From the NCBI RefSeq assembly GCF_013318015.2, contig NZ_CP115842.1:558001-622000 (forward strand): DNA of 64,000 bases. The letters are read 5' to 3'. The stretch comes from Agrobacterium tumefaciens (GTDB lineage: Bacteria > Pseudomonadota > Alphaproteobacteria > Rhizobiales > Rhizobiaceae). The first letter of the stretch is position 1, and every line of letters starts with the position of its first letter. Made by a program: the position numbers and the translations under genes. Shown here one piece after another: positions 37,065 to 47,062 of this stretch. The notes under the pieces are model-generated. The model saw only the letters and a list, made by a program, of their open reading frames with translations, searched no databases and had not been told where the DNA came from.

Positions 37065-37787
37065 GTGAAACGTTGGCACATTCTTTTGATGATCGGTCTG
37101 GCGGGCGTGTTATCGCTTTTGCTCGCACCGTTCGAACGGCTGGCGTCGGGACAGGATCTTTCCTTCACGATACGGGTTGTGATGCTCGTCCAGCCGGCAG
37201 TCCTGATCATTGCTGCGGTGGCGACGGGTCAAGCGCTCGCCGGCAAACTCGGGCTCGGCACTCCGCTGATAGATGTCTGGCTGAAAGGGACCGGGTTCGG
37301 GCCAGTCTTGCGCAGGCAAGCCCCAGCAGCTTTGCTGACAGGTCTTCTCGTCGGCCTGTTGATGATCGCTTATTCGTCTGTGATCCTGCCTGCCTTCACC
37401 GATACGGCAACCATGGAAAAAATGGCGGCGTTTGAAGTCCCACTTGTCACCCGGCTTCTCTATGGTGGCATAACGGAGGAGCTGCTGACCCGATGGGGCT
37501 TGATGGCATTATTCGCATGGGTGCTCTGGCGAATAGTGGGCAAGGGGCAAGTCCAGCCGGTCATGCTGTGGACTGCCATTGTCATCGCAGCGGCCCTTTT
37601 TGCCGTGGGCCACCTGCCCTTTCTGTTTGCCATTACCGTTCATCCGCAACCATTGCTGATTGTCAGTGTCATGCTCGGCAATTTTATCCCCGGACTGATG
37701 TTCGGGTGGCTGTTCTGGCGTCGCGGGCTGGAAGCAGCGATGCTTTCCCACGCTTTCGCCCACTGCGTGAATGCAACTGTCTCCTGA
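37065..37787 (+). CDS. CPBP-family intramembrane metalloprotease
   Basis: 240 residues from a GTG at 37065 with AAGGTGAG upstream. About six membrane segments. The glutamate pair and arginine motif EELLTRWG lies near 139-146. The histidine motifs are GHLPFLF near 180 and HAFAHCVNA near 228. This matches the CAAX protease/bacteriocin-processing (Abi) family of membrane zinc proteases. The substrate is unknown; no bacteriocin or prenylation gene is nearby. Confidence 0.85.
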   Translation: MKRWHILLMIGLAGVLSLLLAPFERLASGQDLSFTIRVVMLVQPAVLIIAAVATGQALAGKLGLGTPLIDVWLKGTGFGPVLRRQAPAALLTGLLVGLLMIAYSSVILPAFTDTATMEKMAAFEVPLVTRLLYGGITEELLTRWGLMALFAWVLWRIVGKGQVQPVMLWTAIVIAAALFAVGHLPFLFAITVHPQPLLIVSVMLGNFIPGLMFGWLFWRRGLEAAMLSHAFAHCVNATVS

Positions 37788-37821
37788 CCCGTCGAACCGA
37801 CAGGTAAGTCAGAGATTTATC

Positions 37822-37844
37822 ATCCCGGCCTCGCCGGCCGGGAT
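37822..37844. terminator. Hairpin between convergent genes
   Basis: ATCCCGGCC (37822-37830) and GGCCGGGAT (37836-37844) form a 9-bp stem between the convergent CPBP and mannose-1-phosphate guanylyltransferase genes. No clear T tract on either side; a Rho-assisted terminator or simply a barrier hairpin. Confidence 0.5.
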
Positions 37845-37873
37845 AAAATGCCGCTTCGGTGCGGGCAGCAGTC

Positions 37874-39304
37874 CTAATGCCTCTTATAATCATCCTCGAT
37901 GCGGATGACGTCGTCTTCGCCAAGATAGGCGCCGGTCTGGATTTCGACCAACTCAAGCGGAATCTGCCCCTCATTGGCAAGCCGGTGCGGTTGGCCAATC
38001 GGGATATAGACGGACTGGTTTTCCGTCAGCAGCCGGGTTTCGTCGCCAATCGTTACCGTTGCGGTGCCCTTGACGATGATCCAGTGCTCCGAGCGGTGAT
38101 AGTGTTTCTGGAACGAGATGCGGTGGCCAGGATCAACCGTGATGTGGCCCACGCGGTAGCGCTCGTCCACATACATATGTTCGATGTAACCCCATGGACG
38201 ATACACTCGCCTGTGCGCTTGCGTCCGCGGCGCGTGTTCGCCATCCTTCAGTGTCTCCACCAGGCCCTTCACGTCCTGCACCCGGTTTTTCGGCACCACC
38301 AGAACCGCATCCTTGGTAGCCACCACCACCAGATCCTTTGCCCCCACCACGGTCGTCAGCAATTGCGTGGAATGGATCAGGCAGCCCTCGGAATCGATGA
38401 AGACGCCGTCGCCCTCGAGCGCATTGTCGTTGCCGTGCTTGTCGGCGATTTCCCAGATCGCGTCCCAGCTGCCAATATCCGACCAGCGGAAATGGCCGTG
38501 CACCACCGCCATGCGCTTGGTCTTCTCGATCACCGCATAGTCGATGGAGTTTTTCGGCGAGGCTTCGAAGCTCGCCTGATGCAGGCGCACGAAGCCAAGG
38601 TCGCTTTCATATTGTTCGACCGACTGCGTTACTGCCGCAAGAATCTCCGGCGCGAATGCCTTGAGTTCGGCAATCATCACGTCGGAACGAAACAGGAAGT
38701 TGCCGGAGTTCCAGAGATAACCCTTCTCCAGATAGGAGATTGCCGTCTTCACATCCGGTTTTTCCACGAATGCCTCGACGATGCTCAGGTCAGCCTCACC
38801 ATCAATTGCTTCACCAGGCTTGATGTAGCCGTAAGAGGTGCGCGGCTCGGTTGGCACCAGACCGAAAACGACGATATTGCCCTGATCGGCGGCCTTGGCG
38901 CCAAGCCTCACGGACTCTGAAAATTTGTCGGCATCCAGCACCACATGGTCGGCGGCGAGCGCCAGCACGAGGCATCCCGGCTCCCGGCGCTCGGCCAGCA
39001 CGGCGGCAGCGGCCATGGCGGCGGCACTGTCGCGGCGCGCGGGTTCGAGAACCACCGTCGCCGGAAGATCGATCTCCTCAGCCTGACGGCGGGCGAAGAA
39101 GCGGAAATCCTCGTTGGTGATCACCAGCGGCTCGGCATAAAGCGCCTTGTCGGCCACGCGCGTCAGTGTCTGCTGATAGGTCGAAAGATTGCCGACCAGC
39201 GGCTGGAACTGCTTGGGCAACTGATCGCGCGATACCGGCCAAAGCCGTGATCCCGCCCCACCAGCAAGAAGAACCGGCGTGATCTTTCGAGATTGTTCCG
39301 TCAC
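37874..39304 (-). CDS. Mannose-1-phosphate guanylyltransferase / mannose-6-phosphate isomerase
   Basis: A 476-residue bifunctional type II enzyme making GDP-mannose for polysaccharides. GTG start with GGAAAGG upstream. The nucleotidyltransferase domain covers about 1-290, with LLAGGAGSRLWPVSRDQLPKQ at about 12-32 and FVEKPD near 179. The cupin-type isomerase domain lies at the C-terminus with RPWGYIEHM near 368 and SFQKHYHRSEHW near 394-405. Members are named ManC, CpsB, NoeJ or XanB; I cannot choose, so I give no symbol. Monocistronic by layout. Confidence 0.92.
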   Translation of the reverse strand: MTEQSRKITPVLLAGGAGSRLWPVSRDQLPKQFQPLVGNLSTYQQTLTRVADKALYAEPLVITNEDFRFFARRQAEEIDLPATVVLEPARRDSAAAMAAAAVLAERREPGCLVLALAADHVVLDADKFSESVRLGAKAADQGNIVVFGLVPTEPRTSYGYIKPGEAIDGEADLSIVEAFVEKPDVKTAISYLEKGYLWNSGNFLFRSDVMIAELKAFAPEILAAVTQSVEQYESDLGFVRLHQASFEASPKNSIDYAVIEKTKRMAVVHGHFRWSDIGSWDAIWEIADKHGNDNALEGDGVFIDSEGCLIHSTQLLTTVVGAKDLVVVATKDAVLVVPKNRVQDVKGLVETLKDGEHAPRTQAHRRVYRPWGYIEHMYVDERYRVGHITVDPGHRISFQKHYHRSEHWIIVKGTATVTIGDETRLLTENQSVYIPIGQPHRLANEGQIPLELVEIQTGAYLGEDDVIRIEDDYKRH

Positions 39305-39510
39305 AATAAAAACCTTTCCAACTTTAAAAAATTCCCGGCGGGCCGGACAATATACATATTTACCAATGCTGCCATCATCGATTCACGGGCGGATAAGCGC
39401 AAGCTCATAAGTTCGCCTTGTGAAAGCTTGGTGAATGTCGGACCCGTTTTGCTAACGCAACCCACAGGGTGAGGTTCCGCGCAAAGGTAGTTCAGTGGCT
39501 TTGACAGGCC

Positions 39511-39543
39511 GCAAAGAAAAACCCGGGCGAATGGCCCGGGTTT
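39511..39543 (-). terminator. Intrinsic terminator after glucose dehydrogenase
   Basis: AAACCCGGGC (39519-39528) and GCCCGGGTTT (39534-39543) form a perfect 10-bp stem. On the minus strand it runs into TTTTCTTT. It lies 28 nt after the glucose dehydrogenase stop. Confidence 0.85.
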
Positions 39544-39571
39544 CCGTTTTCAGAGCGATGACCTGTCAGGA

Positions 39572-42001
39572 TCAGTTCGGCAGCGCGTAAGCGATCACGT
39601 AGTCGCCACGGTCAGGAGACTGACGTGCACCGCCGGCCGAGATGACGACATATTGCTTGCCCGTCTTCGGAGACTTGTAGCTCATCGGGCCGCCCTGGCT
39701 GCCGACAGGAAGGCGGGCCTTCCAGACTTCCTCGCCGGTCGCCGTATCGAAGGCGCGCAGATAATAATCCTGGGTGCCGGCGATGAAGACGAGACCGCCC
39801 TGGGTGGCAAGCGTTCCGCCGAGCGTAGGCATGCCGATCGGGATCGGCAGACCCATCTTGATGCCAAGCGGACCGGTATCCTCAACGGTGCCGACAGGAA
39901 CCTGCCACTTGATCTGCTGCGTCTTCATGTCGATCGCAGTCATCGAGCCATAGGGCGGAGCCTGGCAGGGAATGCCGAGAGCAGACAGGAAACGGTTCTT
40001 GTTCACCGCATAGGGCGTGCCCTTCATGGGAACGACGCCCATGCCGGTATTGACGCTTTCGCCGCCGCTTGCCGTTGCCTTGGTGGGAGCAGCTTCCTTC
40101 ATCTCAATCCACAGGCCGAGGCGCATGTCGTTGATGAAGATTGTGTTGGTCGTCGGGTCAGTCGAGATGCCGCCCCAGTTCATGCCACCGAGCGAACCCG
40201 GGAAGGCGAGGGAGAGGTCCGTGCCTGGCGCCGTATAGAGGCCTTCATAACGCATGCCCTTGAAAGCGATACGGCACAGAAGCTGATCGAAAGGGGTGGC
40301 ACCCCACATATCGGCTTCCGTCAGCGTCTGCGCGCCGATTTGCGGCATGCCCACCGAACGCGGCTGCGTTGGTGCATATGGCTCGTTCGGAATGTTGCCG
40401 GCCTTGACCGGAACGTCTTCCACCTTGGTCAGCGGCTGGCCAGTCGCACGGTCCAGCACATAGATCTGACCGGCCTTGGTACCGAAGACCAGAGCCGGAA
40501 CGGTCGTTCCGTCAGCCTTCGGGAAATCGATGAAACTCGGCTGCATCGGCACGTCGAAGTCCCATAGGTCGTTATGAACCGTCTGGTAGACCCACTTTTC
40601 GCGGCCGGTCGTGGCATCGAGCGCCAGCATGGAAGCGCCGTATTTATGATCGAGCGGTGTGCGCGTCGCGCCATAAAGATCGACCGAGGGGCTGCCCACC
40701 GGCATGAAGACCGTGTTCAGCTCCGGATCGTAGGACATGGATGCCCAGACGTTCGGCGTGGAACGGGTGTAGGTCTGGCCCTCGGGCGGCAGTTTGGTGA
40801 TTTCAGGGTTGCCGGGATCGAAAGCCCAGCGAAGCTCACCCGTCACAACGTCGAAACCGCGCATCACGCCGCCAGGCATATCCACCTGTACGTTGTCAGC
40901 GATACGCCCGCCGACCACGACGGTGGTGCCAGCCAGTGTGGGGGCCGATGTCAGCACATATTGCGGGTCCGGCGCATCACCAAGACCGATCTTCAGATCG
41001 ACGCGGCCATTGGTGCCGAAATCCGGGCAAAACGCGCCGGTGTCGGCGTCGAGCGCGATGAGTTCCGCGTTGATGGTGTTCATGAGAATGCGGCGCTGGC
41101 AAAGCGCGCCGTCGGCTACGATCGCCGGGGTGACAGGCGTTGCGCCCGGAGCGGTCGGCTGCTTCAGCGGCGCCTTGGCATCGAAATAGGCAAGACCACG
41201 GCAACGCATCCAGACGGTGGATTTGGCGTTGATTTCGGTCTTCCACTTCTGCGCGCCGGTATCGGCGTCGAGCGCGATGACATTGTTGTGCGGTGTGCAC
41301 ACAAACACGGTGTCGCCGACCTGAAGCGGCGTTTCCTGATCTTCCGCACCGTTCGCGCCGGGGCTGATCGGGATGTCGCCGGTCCGATAGGTCCATGCCA
41401 CCTCAAGGTTCTTGACGTTATCGCGGTTGATTTCGTCAAGCGCAACAAAGCGGCTGCCGCCCGCCGTATTGCCGTAATGTTCCCAGTTCTTCTGCTCTTT
41501 TTCCGGCGTTACCGGCGTCAGTGCAGCAACCTCACCCTTGAAGGCGACGGTCGGATGCGGCACGAACATGCCGGCAAAACCGGCAGCGGACGCGATGGCC
41601 AGAACGCCAGCAAGGGCAAAGGACGCGCCGTAAGCTGGCGTCTTGCCAGCCGCGCGCCGCAGCAGCGGATAGGAGAGCGCAACCACCGTGGCGCCCACGC
41701 CCAACGCCAGCAGGCGGGAGATGAGCGGCCAGAAGTGCAGTCCGGCTTCCCACACTGCCCAAACACCGCTAACGATGAAGACAAGGCCGAACAGGAGCGC
41801 GCCGGCAGGCTTGCGCAGGAGAATAAGCAAGCCGGAGACGATCAGCGCGATACCCGCCAAGACAAAATAGAGGCTGCCGCCGAGTGTTGCGAGTTGCCCA
41901 CCGCCAATGGCGAAGAACAGTCCCGCAGCGACAATGACGGCGCCGAGCACGAAGAGCCATAATCTGGCTGCAAGCGACGTTGAGGTTGCTGGTTTACTCA
42001 T
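39572..42001 (-). CDS. gcd: Membrane-bound PQQ-dependent glucose dehydrogenase
   Basis: 809 residues from the ATG at 42001 (MSKPATSTS); the open frame upstream lacks a start signal. Oxidises glucose to glucono-lactone at the periplasmic face and passes electrons to ubiquinone. Five N-terminal membrane segments lie at about 10-140. The eight-bladed quinoprotein barrel follows, with NWEHYGNTAGGSRF near 177, ALDADTGAQKW near 242, VGGRIADN near 362 and VYQTVHNDLWDFDVPMQPS near 466-484. Length and domain order match E. coli Gcd (796). I recall some agrobacteria forming only the apoenzyme without external PQQ; no pqq genes are in this window. Confidence 0.94.
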   Translation of the reverse strand: MSKPATSTSLAARLWLFVLGAVIVAAGLFFAIGGGQLATLGGSLYFVLAGIALIVSGLLILLRKPAGALLFGLVFIVSGVWAVWEAGLHFWPLISRLLALGVGATVVALSYPLLRRAAGKTPAYGASFALAGVLAIASAAGFAGMFVPHPTVAFKGEVAALTPVTPEKEQKNWEHYGNTAGGSRFVALDEINRDNVKNLEVAWTYRTGDIPISPGANGAEDQETPLQVGDTVFVCTPHNNVIALDADTGAQKWKTEINAKSTVWMRCRGLAYFDAKAPLKQPTAPGATPVTPAIVADGALCQRRILMNTINAELIALDADTGAFCPDFGTNGRVDLKIGLGDAPDPQYVLTSAPTLAGTTVVVGGRIADNVQVDMPGGVMRGFDVVTGELRWAFDPGNPEITKLPPEGQTYTRSTPNVWASMSYDPELNTVFMPVGSPSVDLYGATRTPLDHKYGASMLALDATTGREKWVYQTVHNDLWDFDVPMQPSFIDFPKADGTTVPALVFGTKAGQIYVLDRATGQPLTKVEDVPVKAGNIPNEPYAPTQPRSVGMPQIGAQTLTEADMWGATPFDQLLCRIAFKGMRYEGLYTAPGTDLSLAFPGSLGGMNWGGISTDPTTNTIFINDMRLGLWIEMKEAAPTKATASGGESVNTGMGVVPMKGTPYAVNKNRFLSALGIPCQAPPYGSMTAIDMKTQQIKWQVPVGTVEDTGPLGIKMGLPIPIGMPTLGGTLATQGGLVFIAGTQDYYLRAFDTATGEEVWKARLPVGSQGGPMSYKSPKTGKQYVVISAGGARQSPDRGDYVIAYALPN

Positions 42002-42403
42002 GAAATTAAATATCCGGTTAGGAGAGCCGCCGCGAAGGCTGACGCCCGATGATCTTTCAATGCCCGGCCAAGGCCAGACAGTCCGCCGCACTTACGGCTG
42101 AGCGAAGATGCGCTGAAGGCGACGAGGCGAAATGGGGAACAATGGTGCGGGAGACTTCCGTGGTGACTGTCATTTTGACCCATTCACTGCAGTTTATCGC
42201 CGGCCCCAATGGACGGCGGACAATGTGCTCGAACAAATCCTCCCAAGTTCGTATCGCAGAGGCCCGCATGCGGGCACTGGGCGACCGAAACCTCGGTGCG
42301 GTATAACGTCGCCTGCGACAAGATGACAATGCGCAAGACGGGCATTTTTGATAAGCTGCGCTTATACCATATCAACACCTACAACACAAAGACCTCTCCG
42401 CCG
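42002..42403. other. gcd-LysR divergent spacer
   Basis: 402 nt between the divergent gcd and LysR-type genes; must hold both promoters. I noticed a perfect 14-bp palindrome GCCCGCATGCGGGC at 42262-42275, of unknown meaning. The LysR reading frame is open back to 42209, but that stretch has no start signal and does not resemble the family N-terminus. Nothing else supported. Confidence 0.45.
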
Positions 42404-43303
42404 ATGGATATTCGCCAGCTCGCCATTTTTGTGGAAGCCGCAAGGGCCAAAAATTTCCGCGCGGCCGCTTTGCAGCTGGGCATCGCCCAACCGGCCGTAA
42501 CGCAGCGTATCCGGCAACTGGAAGAGAATCTGGGCTTCAAGCTTTTCCTCCGTGTCAACCGCGGTGTGGAACTTACGCCGGCTGGGCAGTCGATGCTGCT
42601 CGATGCGGAGGAAATTCTTGCCCGCACCAAGGGGGCGCTGGAAAAGGCACACCAGATCAGGCGCGGCCAGCTCGGCACGCTGCGCATCGGCTTCGGCACC
42701 AGCGTAATGGCGGAACGAAAATTGCCGGCGCTGATCACCCGCTATGGCAACGACCACAGGGAGGTGACGCTTGAACTCCTGCCCGGCATGACGATGGAAC
42801 AATTGATCGAGCAGGTGGCGACGCGCAAGACAGACGTCGCTTTCATTCGCGCACCCCTGCCCCAATTGCCGCAGAGCTTGCGGGCCATGCCCTTCGACCG
42901 CTCCAAACTGTGCGTCGCCCTGCCGGAGCGCCATCCGCTCGCCTCCCGCCCCAGAGTTTCGGTTGGCGATATCGTGCAGGAGAAACTGCTGCTGCCGGTG
43001 GACGAGATCGGCCTGGGGCTCAGCAGCAGCGCGCTTTCCCTTTTCGAGGATGCAGGCTGTGAGCCGGAAATCGGCATGCGCATCGCTAACGTCAACACCA
43101 TCCTTGCCCTCGTGGAAGCTGGCGCGGGAATTTCCATTCTGCCGGAAAGCACCGTGCGCTCCACAAGGGGCATCACAGGTGTGCCGCTCGAAAGCGCCGA
43201 TGCCTGGTCAGATAGCGTGCTGGTCGTCAGACGCGGTCCGCTTGCCCTCCACGTGGAGGCCTTCGTGAATATGGTACGGCAGGCCTACCAGTCCCACCTA
43301 TAA
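42404..43303 (+). CDS. LysR-family transcriptional regulator
   Basis: 299 residues from the ATG at 42404, giving the canonical N-terminus MDIRQLAIFVEAARAKNFRAA. The winged helix-turn-helix covers about 1-60 (ALQLGIAQPAVTQRIRQLEE). The effector domain covers about 90-295, with LRIGFGTSVMAERKLPALI and the IANVNTILALVEAGAGISILP block near 229-249. It could control the malic enzyme gene 160 nt downstream on the same strand, or the divergent gcd; layout alone does not decide. Confidence 0.9.
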   Translation: MDIRQLAIFVEAARAKNFRAAALQLGIAQPAVTQRIRQLEENLGFKLFLRVNRGVELTPAGQSMLLDAEEILARTKGALEKAHQIRRGQLGTLRIGFGTSVMAERKLPALITRYGNDHREVTLELLPGMTMEQLIEQVATRKTDVAFIRAPLPQLPQSLRAMPFDRSKLCVALPERHPLASRPRVSVGDIVQEKLLLPVDEIGLGLSSSALSLFEDAGCEPEIGMRIANVNTILALVEAGAGISILPESTVRSTRGITGVPLESADAWSDSVLVVRRGPLALHVEAFVNMVRQAYQSHL

Positions 43304-43463
43304 TGCCGACAATACGCACTTAATCGATTGAATCGGCCACAAATTTCGCCACGGCTAAATTTGCTGCACTGAACAACATTCAACGCTTGGCACGCGCGCG
43401 AAAAATACAATAACAACGACGGATATTTTTGCACTGTTATCGACACGAAAGCACACTCAGCCC

Positions 43464-45752
43464 ATGTCCGACACGACGAAGCCCGCCAGCCCCAGAACAT
43501 CGGTTACAGATCAGGAAGCACTGGATTTCCACGCGCAAGGCAGACCGGGGAAACTGGAAATCACCCCGACCAAGCCGATGGCGACTCAGCGGGATCTGTC
43601 GCTTGCCTATTCGCCGGGAGTGGCCGTGCCGGTGAAAGCCATCGCCGAAAATCCGGCGACCGCTTACGATTATACGACACGCGGCAACATGGTAGCAGTG
43701 ATCTCCAACGGTACGGCGATCCTCGGTCTCGGCAATCTCGGCGCGCTCGCCTCCAAGCCTGTCATGGAAGGCAAGTCCGTTCTGTTCAAGCGCTTTGCGG
43801 ATGTGGATTCCATCGATCTCGAGGTCGATACCGAAGACGCCGACGAATTCATCAATTGCGTGCGTTACCTTGGCCCCTCTTTCGGCGGCATCAATCTGGA
43901 AGACATCAAGGCGCCGGAGTGTTTCATCATCGAAAGCCGCCTGCGCGAGCTGATGGACATTCCTGTTTTCCATGACGACCAGCACGGAACCGCCATCATC
44001 GCCGCCGCCGGTCTCATCAACGCCATCGAACTGACAGGCCGAGACTTCAAGACGACGAAGCTCGTCTGTAACGGCGCAGGTGCTGCTGCCATCGCCTGCA
44101 TGGACCTTATCAAGGCCATGGGTTTCAACCCCGAAAACATCACGCTTTGCGACACCAAGGGCGTGATCTACCAGGGCCGCACCGAAGGCATGAACCAGTG
44201 GAAATCCGCCCATGCGGTAAAGACTGACAACCGCACGCTGACTGAGGCCATGAAGGGCGCGGATGTCGTCTTCGGCCTGTCGCAGAAGGGTGCCTTCACC
44301 GAAGAGATGATCCGCTCCATGGCGCCAAAGCCGATCATTTTCGCAATGGCCAACCCTGACCCGGAAATCACCCCGGAAGAAGTCGCCCGCATCCGCGACG
44401 ACGCCATCATGGCGACGGGGCGTTCGGATTATCCGAACCAGGTCAACAACGTCCTCGGCTTTCCCTATATCTTCCGCGGCGCGCTCGATGTCCGTGCAAG
44501 CCAGATCAACGACGCAATGAAGATTGCCGCTGCACAGGCGCTGGCCGATCTTGCCCGCGAGGATGTGCCGGATGATGTGGCCGCCGCCTATCAGGGCAAC
44601 CGCCCGCGCTTCGGATCGCAATATATCATTCCCGTTCCCTTCGATCCCCGACTGATCTCGGCCATTCCGGTGGCCGTGGCGAAGGCCGCCATCGAAACCG
44701 GCGTCGCTCGCCGCGAATTGCCCGATCTCGATGCCTATGCCCGCGAGCTTTCCGCCCGCCGCGACCCCATGGCGTCGACCACGCAGCGCCTTTACGAGCG
44801 TGTGCGCCGCTCTCCGAAGCGGGTCGTTTTCGCCGAAGCGGAAGAAGAACAGGTGATGCGCGCAGCGATCTCGTTTACCGCGCAGGGGCTTGGCACCGCC
44901 ATCCTGCTCGGCCGTGACGACATCATCAAGGCCAATGCGGAGCGTGCAGGCATCGATCTCGACCGCGCCAATATAGAGATCACCAATGCCCGCCTTTCCA
45001 GCCGCGTCGATGCCTATGTCGATTATCTCTATGCGCGTTTGCAGCGCGGCGGCTTCCTGCTGCGCGACGTGCAGCGCCTGATCCACAACGACCGTAACCA
45101 TTTCGCCGCCTGCATGGTGGCGATGGGCGATGCGGACGCCGTGGTCACCGGCGTTACCCGCAACTATTCCACGGCGCTCGAGGATATCCGCCGCTGCATC
45201 AACACCAAACCCGGCCACCGTGTCATCGGCGTTTCTCTGGTCGTGTCGCGCAACCGAACGGTCTTCGTGGCAGATACCGCCGTGCACGACATGCCGTCTG
45301 CCGAAGACCTTGCCGATATCGCCGAGGAAGCAGCCGGTCTCGCCCGCCGTTTCGGCTACGAACCGCGTGTGGCGATGCTCGCCTATTCCACCTTCGGCCA
45401 GCCGGTTGGCGAACGCTCCGACAAGGTGCGCGAAGCGGTGAAAATCCTCGACAAGCGCAACGTCAATTTTGAGGTCGACGGGGAAATGTCGGCCGATGTG
45501 GCGCTGAACCATCATCGCATGCAGAGCCAGTATCCCTTTGCCCGCCTTTCCGGTGCGGCCAACGTGCTGGTCATGCCAGCCATCCATTCCGCCTCGATCT
45601 CCACCAAGATGCTACAGGAACTGGGCGGCGCGACCGTCATCGGCCCGCTTCTCGTCGGCCTCGACAAATCGGTGCAGATCACCTCGATGGGTGCCAAGGA
45701 CAGCGACATCGTCAATATGGCGGCGATCGCGGCCTATAACGCCGGTCGGTAA
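43464..45752 (+). CDS. NAD(P)-dependent malic enzyme with C-terminal phosphotransacetylase-like domain
   Basis: A 762-residue cytoplasmic enzyme that decarboxylates malate to pyruvate. Malic domain about 15-165 with [14 protein letters not shown] and [13 protein letters not shown]-binding domain about 170-420 with [14 protein letters not shown]. Phosphotransacetylase-like region about 430-760 ([36 protein letters not shown]), which in rhizobial Dme and Tme is regulatory rather than catalytic. The length fits both the NAD (dme) and NADP (tme) types and I cannot tell which from the sequence, so no symbol is given. Confidence 0.94.
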   Translation: MSDTTKPASPRTSVTDQEALDFHAQGRPGKLEITPTKPMATQRDLSLAYSPGVAVPVKAIAENPATAYDYTTRGNMVAVISNGTAILGLGNLGALASKPVMEGKSVLFKRFADVDSIDLEVDTEDADEFINCVRYLGPSFGGINLEDIKAPECFIIESRLRELMDIPVFHDDQHGTAIIAAAGLINAIELTGRDFKTTKLVCNGAGAAAIACMDLIKAMGFNPENITLCDTKGVIYQGRTEGMNQWKSAHAVKTDNRTLTEAMKGADVVFGLSQKGAFTEEMIRSMAPKPIIFAMANPDPEITPEEVARIRDDAIMATGRSDYPNQVNNVLGFPYIFRGALDVRASQINDAMKIAAAQALADLAREDVPDDVAAAYQGNRPRFGSQYIIPVPFDPRLISAIPVAVAKAAIETGVARRELPDLDAYARELSARRDPMASTTQRLYERVRRSPKRVVFAEAEEEQVMRAAISFTAQGLGTAILLGRDDIIKANAERAGIDLDRANIEITNARLSSRVDAYVDYLYARLQRGGFLLRDVQRLIHNDRNHFAACMVAMGDADAVVTGVTRNYSTALEDIRRCINTKPGHRVIGVSLVVSRNRTVFVADTAVHDMPSAEDLADIAEEAAGLARRFGYEPRVAMLAYSTFGQPVGERSDKVREAVKILDKRNVNFEVDGEMSADVALNHHRMQSQYPFARLSGAANVLVMPAIHSASISTKMLQELGGATVIGPLLVGLDKSVQITSMGAKDSDIVNMAAIAAYNAGR

Positions 45753-45807
45753 CGATGTGGGAGCGCTCTTCGGGAGAAGGGTGCTCAAGATGCCCAGGCA
45801 TAGCCAA

Positions 45808-45836
45808 CATATCCTCTCCCCCGTGGCGAGGATATG
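45808..45836 (+). other. Hairpin in the malic enzyme / ABC transporter spacer
   Basis: CATATCCTC (45808-45816) and GAGGATATG (45828-45836) form a perfect 9-bp stem with an 11-nt loop, 56 nt after the malic enzyme stop. No T tract. May help end the malic enzyme transcript. The AT-rich segment 45880-45960 that follows is a likely promoter for the next operon, though no clear -35/-10 was assigned. Confidence 0.4.
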
Positions 45837-46020
45837 CCAAAGCGCCGAACCCCGCCACCGCAAGAACAAGATTCTACGATTTCAAATTATTAGGTTATTT
45901 TTTCTCACCAGAGAACTTATTGGAACACGATTTTATTTATACGATTTTTTGCGCAACGCCAATTCTCGCTCTCGACGGACGCCTCATGTAGTTTCCACCC
46001 ACAATCAAAAGGAAATACCC

Positions 46021-46860
46021 ATGGCCCTCTCCTTCTCCAGATTTGCCGCAAAACTCATCGCCGGAACCGTCGTCATCGCTTCGATGGCCACCGCCGCTCA
46101 CGCGGATGCGACGCTCGACCGTATCAAGGGTCGCGGCAAGCTCACCGTCGGCGTCATCCTGTCCGGCGCGCCTTTCGGCTTCATCGATCCGAAGACGCAG
46201 GAGCAGAAGGGCCTCAACATCGACGTCGCCAAGGCGCTGGCCGCCGGTCTCGGTGTGGAGTTGGTGACCGAAACCGTGACCCCGCCCAACCGCGTGCAGT
46301 TCCTGCAGCAGGGCAAGGTCGATATTCTGATCGCCAACATGCAGTACACGGAAGAGCGCGCCAAAACGCTCGATTACGTGCCCACCCCCTATGACCGCCA
46401 GGGCGGCGCAGCCATCGGTCGAAAGGACTCGGGCATCAAGGACTGGCCGGACCTGAAGGGCAAGATTGCCTGCGTATCGCAGGGCTCCAACTACACCCAG
46501 CCGCTGATCGAGCAATATGGCGCGCAGGTAAAGGCGTTGCCGAGCCAGCCGGAATCGCTGCTCGCGCTGAAGGGCGGCAATTGCGATGTCTCAGTGCACG
46601 TCAACGGCACGCTGAGCCTGATGCTTCAGGACCGCGCCGATGAGTGGAAGGATTACGGCATCCTGATCCCCACCGACCTTATCCCTTCTGACTCCGTCAT
46701 CTGGCTGCGCAAGGGCGAGGCCGACACGCAGGCTGCGCTCGACAAGATCGTCAAGGAGCTGCACGCTTCCGGCAAAATGATCGAATTCGCCAAGGCCAAC
46801 CGCCTGCCGAGCATCGGCTTCATGGAAGAGCAGAAGACGAAGCTCTCCGCGGCGCAGTAA
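46021..46860 (+). CDS. Polar amino acid ABC transporter substrate-binding protein
   Basis: A 279-residue family 3 periplasmic binding protein. ATG at 46021 after AAAGGAAATACCC. The signal peptide (1-28) is cleaved at AHA-DATL. Mature part begins TLDRIKGRGKLTVGVILSGAPFGFIDPKTQ. PPNRVQFLQQGKVDIL lies near 92 and CVSQGSNYTQPLIEQYGA near 157. First gene of a same-strand six-gene operon (binding protein, two permeases, ATPase, MmgE/PrpD, flavin monooxygenase). The set resembles the Bacillus subtilis yxe genes (YxeM here), which take up and break down S-(2-succino)cysteine. A sulfur-containing amino acid ligand is therefore a good hypothesis. Confidence 0.88.
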   Translation: MALSFSRFAAKLIAGTVVIASMATAAHADATLDRIKGRGKLTVGVILSGAPFGFIDPKTQEQKGLNIDVAKALAAGLGVELVTETVTPPNRVQFLQQGKVDILIANMQYTEERAKTLDYVPTPYDRQGGAAIGRKDSGIKDWPDLKGKIACVSQGSNYTQPLIEQYGAQVKALPSQPESLLALKGGNCDVSVHVNGTLSLMLQDRADEWKDYGILIPTDLIPSDSVIWLRKGEADTQAALDKIVKELHASGKMIEFAKANRLPSIGFMEEQKTKLSAAQ

Positions 46861-46888
46861 AGGCTGGGCAATCCCGCTTGCTCCGCCA

Positions 46889-46907
46889 CCCCGGACCTGG
46901 TCCGGGG
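46889..46907 (+). other. Hairpin between binding-protein and permease genes
   Basis: CCCCGGACC (46889-46897) and GGTCCGGGG (46899-46907) form a very GC-rich stem, 29 nt after the binding-protein stop in a 202-nt spacer. No T tract. Same placement as the hairpins after the two sugar-binding-protein genes in this window. Confidence 0.6.
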
Positions 46908-47062
46908 GACCGGCATGTCGTAGGGGCATCTGCCATCACGGAGATTTCTCTCACCACTGAGAACGGCCGGTTTCGCCCGCCGTTCTTTTCTGCTTTATAG
47001 CAAGACAGGTCATTCTGGCACCGCCTGCCGGGCGGCAGCCGCGACAACAGCATGGATATCCG

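Noticed and set aside
43437..45587. 716-codon minus-strand open frame opposite the malic enzyme gene
   Set aside because: Lies entirely antisense to a well-supported gene. Its length follows from GC-rich codon use, and the product is His/Arg/Gly/Val-rich with no family resemblance.
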